A stretch of 13,182 nt of DNA from CAYGZC01 sp964354225 (GCA_964354225.1 CAYGZC010000198.1:1-13182); one strand, 5' to 3'. Shown: positions 1 through 7,979, counted from the stretch's first letter. Notes: generated by a model from the letters alone, not told the origin. Translations and numbers: made by a program.

Positions 1-90
1 TGAATCTTGGGCAATGCTCGTTTGCTGTGCGGTACCCTGATTGGAAAAACAGATCGCCAGCATTAACATCAACACAACGAGCCGCATCAT
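1..90 (-). CDS. N-terminus of an exported protein of unknown function (runs off the left edge)
   Basis: Only the first 30 codons are visible, beginning MMRLVVLMLMLAICFSNQ. An Arg near the start is followed by a run of hydrophobic residues and then a polar stretch (NQGTAQQTS). This is a typical Sec signal peptide, with plausible cleavage after the Ala of GTA. The LAIC segment resembles a lipobox, but Ile just before Cys is unusual, so a lipoprotein is less likely. The ATG shares one base with the stop of the upstream carboxylase gene (TAATG), and a partial Shine-Dalgarno (AGGTG) lies within the end of that gene. The second ATG, at 87-85, is better spaced from it (5 nt rather than 2) and may be the true start. 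The overlap suggests translational coupling to the carboxylase. No mature sequence is visible, so no function can be given. Confidence 0.6.
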   Translation of the reverse strand, partial: MMRLVVLMLMLAICFSNQGTAQQTSIAQDS

Positions 91-1745
91 TACACCTGAA
101 TCACACCCGGATTGAATTTGGGGATGTAAGGATTATTCGCGGCAATCTGGATACAATGGGAAATTATTTGCCGGGTTGTAATCGGATCGACAATGCCGTC
201 GACCCATAAGCGAGCGGCAGCATACAGAGGGTCAAGCTCGCTGTTGTAACGATTGGCAATCTCGTTCAACATTTTTTCCTGATCTTCTTTGGAAATTTTC
301 ATCCCCTTTGACGCCATCTGCTGAACTTTTATGCTCAATAAAGTTTCGCTTGCTTGCTTTCCACCCATTACTGCAATCTGAGCAGTGGGCCACGCAAAGA
401 TAAATCGCGGATCGTACGATTTGCCGCACATGGCATAATTGCCGGCACCGTAGCTGTTGCCCACAATAAAAGTAATTTTTGGTACGACACTATTTGCGAC
501 GGCATTAACCATCTTTGCACCATCTTTGATAATTCCACCCTGTTCGGCGCGCGTGCCAACCATGAATCCGGTAACATCCTGCAAAAAGATTAGGGGAATA
601 TTTTTCTGGTTGCAATTTAATATGAAGCGGGTTGCCTTGTCGGCACTATCGCTGTATATCACACCACCGACCTGCATCTCACCCCTCTTCGTCTTCGTCA
701 CCGATCTCTGATTTGCAACGATGCCGACAGCCCATCCATCAACTCGAGAATATGCCGTGATAATAGATTTGCCATAGCCGGCTTTGTATTCATCGAACTC
801 GCCCGCATCAATAATACGAGTAAGCACCTGATGCATATCGTAAGGTTTTGTGCGATCATGAGGAAACAAGCCATAAATTTCTTTGGGATCGAATGCTGGC
901 GGTTTCGGTGCGATACGATCAAATCCCGCTTTTGACGTTGCGCCAAACTTGTCGATAAGACTTCGGATGGTTTCTAAACAAACGTCATCGTTAGGCATTT
1001 TGTAATCTGTAACGCCGCTGATTTCACAATGCATTGCCGCACCACCAAGCTCTTCAAGATCAGCATCTTCACCAATCGCAGCTTTAACGAGAAAAGGTCC
1101 AGCAAGAAAAACGCTTCCCGTCTTATCAACAATCAACGCCTCATCGCTCATGATTGGAAGATATGCCCCACCTGCAACACAAGGTCCCATTATTGCTGCG
1201 ATCTGAGGAATACCCATCGAAGACATTACAGCATTGTTCCGGAAGATACGACCGAAGTGTTCTTTGTCGGGAAATATTTCACTCTGGAGTGGTAAGAAAA
1301 CCCCAGCCGAATCAACAAGATAAACTATAGGCAACCGATTTTCCATTGAAATTTCTTGAGCACGAAGATTTTTCTTGCATGTGATAGGAAACCACGCCCC
1401 CGCCTTTACTGTTGCATCATTAGCAACGATAACTACATCGCGGTTATGAATTTTCCCAATACCGAAAATTGTACCGGATGCTGGTGCTCCGCCATACTCT
1501 TCATACATACCATAAGCACAAAACAAACCGATCTCTAAAAAATGACTGTTAGGATCAATCAGTTTTGAAATGCGCTCGCGGGCTGTAAGCTTCCCTCGTT
1601 TATGATTTTTCGCTATCGCATCTTCTCCGCCACCCATTTTGATGACTTCGGCTTTTGAGTTCAGGATACGCATGAGGTTTTTTAGATTGTCTTCGTACTT
1701 GTAAAAATTTATATCCTTATTAACTTCAGTGCCAATTTGTGCCAT
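90..1745 (-). CDS. Acyl-CoA carboxylase carboxyltransferase (beta) subunit, methylcrotonyl-CoA carboxylase type
   Basis: This subunit transfers CO2 from carboxybiotin to an acyl-CoA. The 551 residues fit the usual size of about 530-550 and contain two crotonase-like halves. The N-terminal half has RGKLTARERI (50-59), the ANDATVKAGAWFP region (108-120) and GPCVAGGAYLP (187-197). The C-terminal half has FLQDVTGFMVG (387-397), GNSYGAGNYAMCG (429-441) and WPTAQIAVMGGKQA (452-465). From family knowledge, these blocks (notably ANDATVK..A, HFGRIF, GAGNY.MCG and the WP..IAVMGG.QA stretch) match methylcrotonyl-CoA or geranyl-CoA carboxylase beta subunits better than propionyl-CoA carboxylase beta, which has an FSQDFTVFGG block here. 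A role in leucine or another branched acyl-CoA pathway is therefore inferred. The biotin carboxylase/carrier subunit is absent from the window. The ATG overlaps the upstream stop by one base (TAATG), and there is no strong Shine-Dalgarno. Substrate is not certain. Confidence 0.9.
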   Translation of the reverse strand: MAQIGTEVNKDINFYKYEDNLKNLMRILNSKAEVIKMGGGEDAIAKNHKRGKLTARERISKLIDPNSHFLEIGLFCAYGMYEEYGGAPASGTIFGIGKIHNRDVVIVANDATVKAGAWFPITCKKNLRAQEISMENRLPIVYLVDSAGVFLPLQSEIFPDKEHFGRIFRNNAVMSSMGIPQIAAIMGPCVAGGAYLPIMSDEALIVDKTGSVFLAGPFLVKAAIGEDADLEELGGAAMHCEISGVTDYKMPNDDVCLETIRSLIDKFGATSKAGFDRIAPKPPAFDPKEIYGLFPHDRTKPYDMHQVLTRIIDAGEFDEYKAGYGKSIITAYSRVDGWAVGIVANQRSVTKTKRGEMQVGGVIYSDSADKATRFILNCNQKNIPLIFLQDVTGFMVGTRAEQGGIIKDGAKMVNAVANSVVPKITFIVGNSYGAGNYAMCGKSYDPRFIFAWPTAQIAVMGGKQASETLLSIKVQQMASKGMKISKEDQEKMLNEIANRYNSELDPLYAAARLWVDGIVDPITTRQIISHCIQIAANNPYIPKFNPGVIQV

Positions 1746-4700
1746 TATCTTATCCCGCGTTTCTTGAGTGAGATTTTATTTAACATGATCGATGCTTCGA
1801 CATTTCCCGGATCCAGTTGTTTTGCACGCTTCAAGTATTCTTCTGCCACTTGGAGGTTGTCGGCATTATAATAATTATCTCCGATCCGATAATCCAGCAT
1901 CGCTTCCGGTAATATATCGGAAGTCGTTCCACCTTGTTTTTGAAATTTTAACAAATCTTTATAGACCTCGGCCGCTTCAGTAAATCGTTCGGCACCTGTC
2001 AGTATTAATGCCAGCATTATATGATATCGTTCCTCACGACCTTCGGTTAATTGAACACATCGCCTTAATAATTCCACTGCATCTTTCATTTCCTGAGGAT
2101 TTATAATCGATCCCTCTCTCCGATAAGTTTCGACGAGTGCAGTTGCGTACGTCGATATCACCTCGACATCATCTGGATATAATTCTGAAAGTGTGCCCAA
2201 CACCCTACACCGTTCATCTCGCAGATCCATATCTCGGGAAACGCGTGCCATCATACCCAGTGCTTCTTCGTTTTTGGGATTTAACTGTAAACATTTTTTC
2301 AATGTCGTATACGCAAATCCCAAATCACCAATCTGTTCATCGTTTCTGTAACGAGCAATGTTGAGATAATTTTCAAGCGAGAGCCCGTACTGCTTTTCAT
2401 AATCCGTTAACCAAAGATTTTTATCCTGGACCGAGATTCTTTCATCGATACTATCTATCATGGTTACCGATTCATGTGTGAAGAGGGATATGGGTGCCAT
2501 GAATTCTAACAGCGGTCTTTTTTCAGTATTCAAATCACTTTGTCTAAACGCAAATGTATTATTCCGTGCTGAAACAATTTGTGTTGATAGTAGTGCGGGA
2601 ACATCATAAATTCGTATTCTCGATAGGTCGTATGCAATAGGAGGAAATTTCATTTTTCTTTCCATCGCGTCAAAATTCAATGTAATTGGACTTATTGAAG
2701 CTAAAATAATTATGTCCGCCTCTGATGCTTTCCAAACGGTGATGAACGGAAATGAACGACTGATGGTACATAGCACGATCTCAAAAATTTTATCATTAAT
2801 ATCGTACGCATGGAACCATTGGGTTAAAACACCATCGGGATGCAGTCGGTTCTTGGCCAACTCAAAAAATTCCCGTGAAAATAGATTACCGATACCCGCA
2901 ATCCATGGATTAGATGGCTCACTTATGATGTAATGATATTTTTTCGGTGATATTTTGAGATATGTAATTGCATCATCTATATACAACTTGACACGCGGGT
3001 CGTGTAAAAAATTGTAATTATCTGATGCGAAATAGGAATTACATTCCACAACTTCAGAGGCAATTTCGATACAATCTAAAGATCGAATTGGATGACGAAG
3101 AGCTGATCCGCTTGTTATACCGCTTCCTAATCCAATCACTAATGCATCCCCCGAATCTGGACATACCATCAACGGAACTTGACTTAATAGTATTTGTGTT
3201 TGGAGATCACTGATTGTACTTGCATCAGCTTTGCCATTGATTATCAATGCTCTCTGTGCTGTATCGCGGAATGAGAACTCGGTAACTGCAACATTGGCAT
3301 TAACACCTTCCTTGTACCATAATATCTTTCGCACCATCTCGCCTTCTTTTTTAAAATCTTCAAAAGATTCTGGAGAAATCAGGAAAAATGAGCGAAACAC
3401 ACCAGAAATAGAGATAGATTCATTCCACCTTGGAAATTGAATCCTATACCCCAATGCAATTAATATAAAAAAGACAGCAAAACCTATCCTCCACCGAGAA
3501 GTAAGTTTAGCATCTAAAAATAATATTGTCAAACCCAGCAGTCCGTTGAGAAGAACACCGATCTCGATAGATAATTTTACTCCCATCGTTGGAATAAAAA
3601 TCAAACCGGTGACCAAAGCCCCGATTACCGTGCCTACTGTATTGATGGAAAAAACACCACCGATTGATTTTCCCAATAGACGTATGTCATTACTAGCGAT
3701 ACGGCTTGCCACAGGCAACGACATACCAGAGAAAGTTGTCGGTAAGATCATAACCATAAAACAAAATAAAAATTCGCATCCTAAGAAAATTGGAAAATTG
3801 CCAGGTCTGTTTGTAATTAATGTTGTAATCTTTAAAAGGTAATACGGTAAGCGTTCATATAGCGGCAGTGTCAGTATCATTGATACGGCAGTCCCAAATT
3901 GACAAATGCCCAGCAGCATGACCAGGTTTTTAACTTTTTTGATGATCAGAGAAACGATCCAACTTCCGAGAGTTATACCACTGATAAAAGCAATCAACAT
4001 AACTGTGAATGAGTATGTTGAAGAGCCAAGGATGTTTGAGAGCAATCGAATCCATGTTAATTCATACAACATGGCAATAAAACCTGATAGCGCTGCAGTT
4101 ATGATCGCTATACGAACCGTCTTTTGAGAAAAACGCTGTGTTGGTTTTTGTTCAGATTCAGCAATAATAGTTTTTGAAGGAACATCGATTTTTATGAATT
4201 TTGCCAGGAAGACTGCAGCTAAACCTATTAATATATTAAGAGATGCAGCGCTCCATACCGCACCATCAAGAGCCAGCCATTGGATTAGGAAAAATCCGGC
4301 AATTGCAGAGCCGATAACTGCCCCTAAACTATTGATATAGTATAATGTGGCAACATCTTTTCCAGCATCGGCGATATTCTTCGTAAGGAATTTCGTGAGG
4401 ATGGGTAGTGTGCCACCCATGAAAAATGTTGGCACTATGAGTGTGAAAAAACTTAGTATAAACTTGAGAGCAAGTAAGCCAACTTGATCCGAAGCGCCGT
4501 TCATTGATGTGGCAGTACTGATGAAAATTTTCTCAGCCAAATTTATTATAATCGGATAAACGAAACAGTAAATCCCGATCGCGATCTCAAGCAGTCCATA
4601 AAGTTTAAGCTGATTGGATGACTTATCTGCAAACTTTCCCCAATAAAATGCCCCAAGTGCTAATCCACCCATGAAGGTTGCAAGCACAATCATATGGGAG

Positions 4701-4822
4701 TATGCAGTACTCCCAATAAACAAAGCGAGGTACTTCGACCATGCAACTTCATAGATAAGTCCGCAAATTCCAGAGAGAATAAAAAGAAGAACGATCAAAA
4801 TTTTGAGAGTAGATGGTTTCAT
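1745..4822 (-). CDS. Fused multi-pass membrane / spermidine-synthase-like / TPR protein
   Basis: A 1025-residue protein in three parts. Residues 1-460 are multi-pass membrane and visibly duplicated: the YEVAW..YLALFIGSTAYS region (24-42) recurs as YELTW..LLSNILGSSTYS (253-271), and FFMGGTLP (133-140) recurs as TFSGMSLP (363-370). Residues about 500-700 form a Rossmann methyltransferase-like domain of the spermidine synthase family, with the SAM-type loop GLGSGITSGSAL (564-575), the acidic IEIASEV (585-591), DDAITYL (616-622) and ISEPSNPWIAGIGNLFSREF (633-652). Where true spermidine synthases have a catalytic Asp-rich D-x-x-D segment, this has SEPSNPW, so polyamine synthesis is doubtful. Residues about 825-1015 look like TPR helices (LQLNPKNEEAL, AKQLDPGNVEA). 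Such fused 'MFS/spermidine synthase' proteins are widespread, but their substrate is generally unknown. The gene begins 24 nt after the acyl-CoA dehydrogenase gene and overlaps the carboxylase start. The start has no clear Shine-Dalgarno. Confidence 0.85.
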   Translation of the reverse strand: MKPSTLKILIVLLFILSGICGLIYEVAWSKYLALFIGSTAYSHMIVLATFMGGLALGAFYWGKFADKSSNQLKLYGLLEIAIGIYCFVYPIIINLAEKIFISTATSMNGASDQVGLLALKFILSFFTLIVPTFFMGGTLPILTKFLTKNIADAGKDVATLYYINSLGAVIGSAIAGFFLIQWLALDGAVWSAASLNILIGLAAVFLAKFIKIDVPSKTIIAESEQKPTQRFSQKTVRIAIITAALSGFIAMLYELTWIRLLSNILGSSTYSFTVMLIAFISGITLGSWIVSLIIKKVKNLVMLLGICQFGTAVSMILTLPLYERLPYYLLKITTLITNRPGNFPIFLGCEFLFCFMVMILPTTFSGMSLPVASRIASNDIRLLGKSIGGVFSINTVGTVIGALVTGLIFIPTMGVKLSIEIGVLLNGLLGLTILFLDAKLTSRWRIGFAVFFILIALGYRIQFPRWNESISISGVFRSFFLISPESFEDFKKEGEMVRKILWYKEGVNANVAVTEFSFRDTAQRALIINGKADASTISDLQTQILLSQVPLMVCPDSGDALVIGLGSGITSGSALRHPIRSLDCIEIASEVVECNSYFASDNYNFLHDPRVKLYIDDAITYLKISPKKYHYIISEPSNPWIAGIGNLFSREFFELAKNRLHPDGVLTQWFHAYDINDKIFEIVLCTISRSFPFITVWKASEADIIILASISPITLNFDAMERKMKFPPIAYDLSRIRIYDVPALLSTQIVSARNNTFAFRQSDLNTEKRPLLEFMAPISLFTHESVTMIDSIDERISVQDKNLWLTDYEKQYGLSLENYLNIARYRNDEQIGDLGFAYTTLKKCLQLNPKNEEALGMMARVSRDMDLRDERCRVLGTLSELYPDDVEVISTYATALVETYRREGSIINPQEMKDAVELLRRCVQLTEGREERYHIMLALILTGAERFTEAAEVYKDLLKFQKQGGTTSDILPEAMLDYRIGDNYYNADNLQVAEEYLKRAKQLDPGNVEASIMLNKISLKKRGIR

Positions 4823-4846
4823 GGGATTTAATAATTTATAATTGGG

Positions 4847-6022
4847 TCAACCGCCAAATATGTTTCGTGCAATCACAAGCTTTTGAATTTCGGTTGTGCC
4901 TTCACCGATGGTTACAAGCTTAACGTCGCGGTAAAATTTCTCCACCGGAAAATCTTTGATGAATCCATAGCCGCCGTGGATTTGAACTGCTTCGTTAGTC
5001 GCATGGACCGCAACCTCGCTGGCATAATATTTTGCCATCGAAGATTCTGTGACTACTTCTTTACCTTGATCTTTCAGATAACCAGCGCGATATGTTAGCA
5101 GGCGCGCTGCTTCGATTTGAGTTGTAATATCTGCTAACTTCCACTGAATTGCCTGAAATTCACCGATTAGTTTTCCGAATTGTTTTCGTTCTTTTGCATA
5201 TTTCACACTTGCGTCGAGCGCACCCTGGGCGATTCCAAGCGCAAGAGCAGCAATGCTGATTCGTCCGCCATCAAGCACAGATAATGCTTGATGAAAACCC
5301 ATACCTTCTTCGCCAAGAAGATTATCTATGGGGACACGACAATTATCGAATGTAATTGCAGCGGTATCAGAGCTTCGCATTCCCATCTTATTTTCTTTTT
5401 TACTGACTATGAAACCAGGTGTGTCATTCTCTACAATGAATGCCGACGTACCTTTCTTGCCTTTACTTTTATCCGAGATTACAATTACAACAGTAATATT
5501 GCCAACACTACCGTGTGTAATAAAATTTTTACTTCCATTCAAAACATAGCAGTCGCCATCCCGAGTTGCAGTCGAGAGCATACTACCCGCATCACTTCCC
5601 GACGTTGGCTCGGTTAGCGCCCATGCACCAATCTTTTTACCGCTCGCAAGGTCGGGTAAATACTTTTTTTTCTGCGCATCACTACCAAACATGTAGATAT
5701 GATTTGTGCACAGACTGTTATGAGCAGCGATAGTCAATCCAACAGAAGGATCAACTTTTGAGATCTCTTCAATAACAGTGATGTATTCACGATAACCTAA
5801 ACCGGCTCCGCCATAAGACTCAGGAATGATCACCCCCATAAATCCAAGCTCGCCTAATTTTTTAACGATCTCGAACGGAAACTCCTGAGATTCATCATAC
5901 TTCATAACAACCGGTTTAATTTCCTTCACAGCAAATGACCTTGCCAACTGCTGTACCATTGTCATGCTTTCATTAAATTCAAATTCTGGTATAACTTGTT
6001 CTTTTACTGTTTGTTCAGACAT
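4847..6022 (-). CDS. Acyl-CoA dehydrogenase, short-chain/butyryl type
   Basis: FAD flavoenzyme that alpha,beta-desaturates an acyl-CoA and passes electrons to electron-transfer flavoprotein. The 391 residues match the usual length of about 380. Visible signatures are WALTEPTSGSDAGS (134-147, FAD/substrate region), RKQFGK..GEFQAIQWKLAD (279-298), QIHGGYGF (347-354) and IGEGTTEIQ (372-380). Glu374 in that last motif occupies the catalytic-base position of short/medium-chain and bacterial butyryl-CoA dehydrogenases. Isovaleryl-CoA dehydrogenase instead carries its base in an LDLER segment; the equivalent here is LDGGR (250-254), which argues against that specificity despite the neighbouring methylcrotonyl-type carboxylase. 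The ATG is supported by AAGGA at 5-nt spacing. It lies 59 nt after meaB and 24 nt before the fusion gene, so it is likely in the same operon. Confidence 0.93.
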   Translation of the reverse strand: MSEQTVKEQVIPEFEFNESMTMVQQLARSFAVKEIKPVVMKYDESQEFPFEIVKKLGELGFMGVIIPESYGGAGLGYREYITVIEEISKVDPSVGLTIAAHNSLCTNHIYMFGSDAQKKKYLPDLASGKKIGAWALTEPTSGSDAGSMLSTATRDGDCYVLNGSKNFITHGSVGNITVVIVISDKSKGKKGTSAFIVENDTPGFIVSKKENKMGMRSSDTAAITFDNCRVPIDNLLGEEGMGFHQALSVLDGGRISIAALALGIAQGALDASVKYAKERKQFGKLIGEFQAIQWKLADITTQIEAARLLTYRAGYLKDQGKEVVTESSMAKYYASEVAVHATNEAVQIHGGYGFIKDFPVEKFYRDVKLVTIGEGTTEIQKLVIARNIFGG

Positions 6023-6027
6023 AGTAT

Positions 6028-6032
6028 TCCTT
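6028..6032 (-). promoter_or_regulatory. Shine-Dalgarno of the acyl-CoA dehydrogenase gene
   Basis: AAGGA on the minus strand, 5 nt before the ATG at 6022-6020. It fixes that start. Confidence 0.7.
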
Positions 6033-6048
6033 GAAATTATGTGGATAT

Positions 6049-6077
6049 AATGTATGAGGTTTTCAGACGAATTGCAA
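6049..6077 (-). promoter_or_regulatory. Weak sigma-70-like promoter candidate between meaB and the dehydrogenase
   Basis: On the minus strand TTGCAA (6077-6072) and TACATT (6054-6049) are separated by 17 nt. Each matches the -35 and -10 consensus at four of six bases. The site sits in the 59-nt gap, the largest within the left gene block, and could provide an internal start for the acyl-CoA genes. Matches this weak occur by chance in AT-rich DNA, and the consensus may not apply in this lineage. Confidence 0.2.
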
Positions 6078-6081
6078 CGAA

Positions 6082-7029
6082 TTATTGCTTAAAATATTCC
6101 AGAAGCTGTTCAACAATATCATAAGGGGTTGTTTGATGAGAAACCACCTGCTCGATTTTTGATGCAAGCAATTCTTTCCGCTCATCATTCCAGAACTCGA
6201 TACGCAGTCGGTCTCCAACAAGCTCGCGTATGCGCTCGAGAATTCTACTTTCTCGTTTTATTATTAAGCTCTGCCCTTTTTCAAGAAAAGCGCGATGTGC
6301 TGTAATCTTTTCTAAAATTAGATCAATTCCTTTACCGTCATTAGCAACCGTTTGAATAACATCTGGTTTCCATCCGTCTGCTTGAGGTTTAAAATTCAAC
6401 ACCATTTTAATCGACATGACTGCTTGGTCAGCGCCTGCACGATCAGCTTTGTTAACAACAAAGAAATCTGCAATTTCCATCAAACCGGCTTTCATCGCCT
6501 GAATCGAATCACCAGATTCTGGAACAAGCACAACCACTGTCGTATCGGAAGCGCGAACAATATCTAATTCAGATTGGCCTACACCTACTGTTTCCATCAA
6601 AATAAAATCGCACCCCGATGCATCAAGAATATCTGCGGCTTCTTTTGCTTTCTTGCTCAAGCCGCCCAAACTTCCACGCGAAGCCATGCTGCGAATAAAC
6701 ACGCCTTCATCAAGCTCAACATCAGTCATGCGTACACGATCACCAAGTAACGCACCACCAGTGAATGGGCTTGTTGGATCAACCGCGATGATACCAACCC
6801 GTTTGTTTTCATTTCGATACAATTTAGCCAGCTTGTTGGTGATTGTGCTTTTACCGGCTCCGGGTGGTCCTGTAATGCCTATCCGATAAGCTTTCCCTGT
6901 ATAAGGATACAGCTTGCGCAGCATCGAAATTGCTTCGGGATATTCATTCTCGACTATTGAGATAGCGCGGGCAACTGCCGCTCGCTCACCTTTAATAATA
7001 CGATCAACAAAAGAAATATCAACCTGCAT
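6082..7029 (-). CDS. meaB: MeaB/ArgK-family GTPase, methylmalonyl-CoA mutase chaperone
   Basis: A SIMIBI-class GTPase that gates adenosylcobalamin loading and protects or reactivates methylmalonyl-CoA mutase in the cytoplasm. At 315 residues it is the typical length. It has Walker A GPPGAGKS (54-61), the family-specific VDPTSPFTGGALLGDRVRM (83-101), FIRSMASRGSLGG (111-123), METVGVGQSE (145-154) and the guanine-specificity motif NKAD (193-196). The C-terminal stretch (about 255-315) matches the family's dimerisation helices. Its presence implies that the organism has a B12-dependent acyl-CoA mutase, but none is encoded in the window. Only 1 nt separates its ATG from the epimerase stop, so the two are probably cotranscribed. 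It has only a weak Shine-Dalgarno (AAGAAG), consistent with translational coupling. Older annotations call this family ArgK or LAO/AO transport ATPase, which is a misnomer. Confidence 0.95.
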   Translation of the reverse strand: MQVDISFVDRIIKGERAAVARAISIVENEYPEAISMLRKLYPYTGKAYRIGITGPPGAGKSTITNKLAKLYRNENKRVGIIAVDPTSPFTGGALLGDRVRMTDVELDEGVFIRSMASRGSLGGLSKKAKEAADILDASGCDFILMETVGVGQSELDIVRASDTTVVVLVPESGDSIQAMKAGLMEIADFFVVNKADRAGADQAVMSIKMVLNFKPQADGWKPDVIQTVANDGKGIDLILEKITAHRAFLEKGQSLIIKRESRILERIRELVGDRLRIEFWNDERKELLASKIEQVVSHQTTPYDIVEQLLEYFKQ

Positions 7030-7030
7030 T

Positions 7031-7957
7031 TTACTTCTTTATCTTATCACGAAAATATTGCACGGTAAGTTCAATCCCTTTCTCCAATGTTACGGTCGGC
7101 TGCCATCCAAATATTTTTTTAATATAAGCATAATCGAGAACACTTCTCTGCTGTTCACCCATCTTTGCCGGCCCATGCAATTCTTTGCAGTCTGATTTGG
7201 CAAATTGTTTAATAAACTTAAAAATAGCATTGACATCCGATTCGATACCGGTGCCGACATTAAATATATCATATTTTTCGTGTTCAAGAGCAAACATATT
7301 TGCTCTAACAACATCTCCAACATAAGTATAATCTCTCGTCTGCTTTCCATTGCCGTTGATGATCGGCTGCTGACCAGCAAGCATCTTGTTTGAAAAAATT
7401 GCAACTACTCCGGCTTCTCCGTGTGGATTTTGTCGGGGACCGTAAACATTGGCATATCGCAGACTCACATATTTTAATTTATAAACTGCTTTATAATAAA
7501 AAAGATATTTCTCAACAGATAATTTTGCAATCCCATAGGGAGATAAAGGTCGCACCGGATGCGCCTCATCGGCAGGAAAATAATCCTGCTCACCATAAAT
7601 TGCGCCACCAGTTGATGCGAAGATAAATTTCTTAACACCAAACTCTTTGCAATTCTCAAGGAGATTGATTGTCCCAAGAATATTGACTGATGCATCATAT
7701 TTGGGATCCTCGACCGATTTACGGACATCCATCTGGGCTGCATGATGGATGATAACATCAAATTTTTCTTGCTGGAATACGCTACGAATATTCTCGTTTC
7801 GAATATCCATCATAATTAATTTCGCTTTAGGATTAACATTCTCTATTTTTCCAGTTGAGAGATCGTCCATGATGATAACTACATGTCCGGCATCGATACC
7901 TGCATCTGCCACGTGCGAACCGATGAAGCCCGCACCGCCTGTAATGAGTATTTTCAA
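7031..7957 (-). CDS. NAD-dependent sugar-nucleotide epimerase/dehydratase, UDP-glucose 4-epimerase-like
   Basis: Extended short-chain dehydrogenase of 308 residues. Its N-terminal Rossmann motif is GGAGFIG (7-13), followed by Asp31-Asp32 after the second strand, where NAD ribose is bound. HHAAQMDVRKSVEDP (71-85), the active-site FASTGGAIYG (113-122) with the catalytic Tyr141-x3-Lys145 (YGIAK), and RYANVYGPRQ (167-176) are typical of UDP-glucose 4-epimerases and close relatives. The sugar substrate cannot be fixed from sequence alone; UDP-glucose/galactose or an N-acetyl or uronic form are all possible. The likely role is supply of a nucleotide sugar for surface polysaccharide, which fits the glycosyltransferase two genes upstream. 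Translation starts at TTG (7957-7955): a strong GAAGGAG lies 5 nt before it, and the Rossmann strand begins at once, so no other start fits. Confidence 0.9.
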   Translation of the reverse strand: MKILITGGAGFIGSHVADAGIDAGHVVIIMDDLSTGKIENVNPKAKLIMMDIRNENIRSVFQQEKFDVIIHHAAQMDVRKSVEDPKYDASVNILGTINLLENCKEFGVKKFIFASTGGAIYGEQDYFPADEAHPVRPLSPYGIAKLSVEKYLFYYKAVYKLKYVSLRYANVYGPRQNPHGEAGVVAIFSNKMLAGQQPIINGNGKQTRDYTYVGDVVRANMFALEHEKYDIFNVGTGIESDVNAIFKFIKQFAKSDCKELHGPAKMGEQQRSVLDYAYIKKIFGWQPTVTLEKGIELTVQYFRDKIKK

Positions 7958-7962
7958 ATTTA

Positions 7963-7969
7963 CTCCTTC
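7963..7969 (-). promoter_or_regulatory. Strong Shine-Dalgarno of the epimerase (decides a TTG start)
   Basis: GAAGGAG on the minus strand ends 5 nt before TTG at 7957-7955. It is the best ribosome binding site in the window and it selects a non-ATG start. A TAA (7962-7960) abuts it and closes the small open frame that crosses the upstream repeat. Confidence 0.8.
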
Positions 7970-7979
7970 ATATTTCTAT

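Noticed and set aside
1745..4822. Functional spermidine synthase (speE) call for the fusion gene
   Set aside because: The usual catalytic Asp-containing segment is replaced by SEPSNPW, and the domain is embedded in a large membrane fusion, so only a family-level call is supported.
4847..6022. Isovaleryl-CoA dehydrogenase call, suggested by the methylcrotonyl-type carboxylase nearby
   Set aside because: The isovaleryl-type catalytic Glu position reads LDGGR, while the short-chain-type Glu374 is present.
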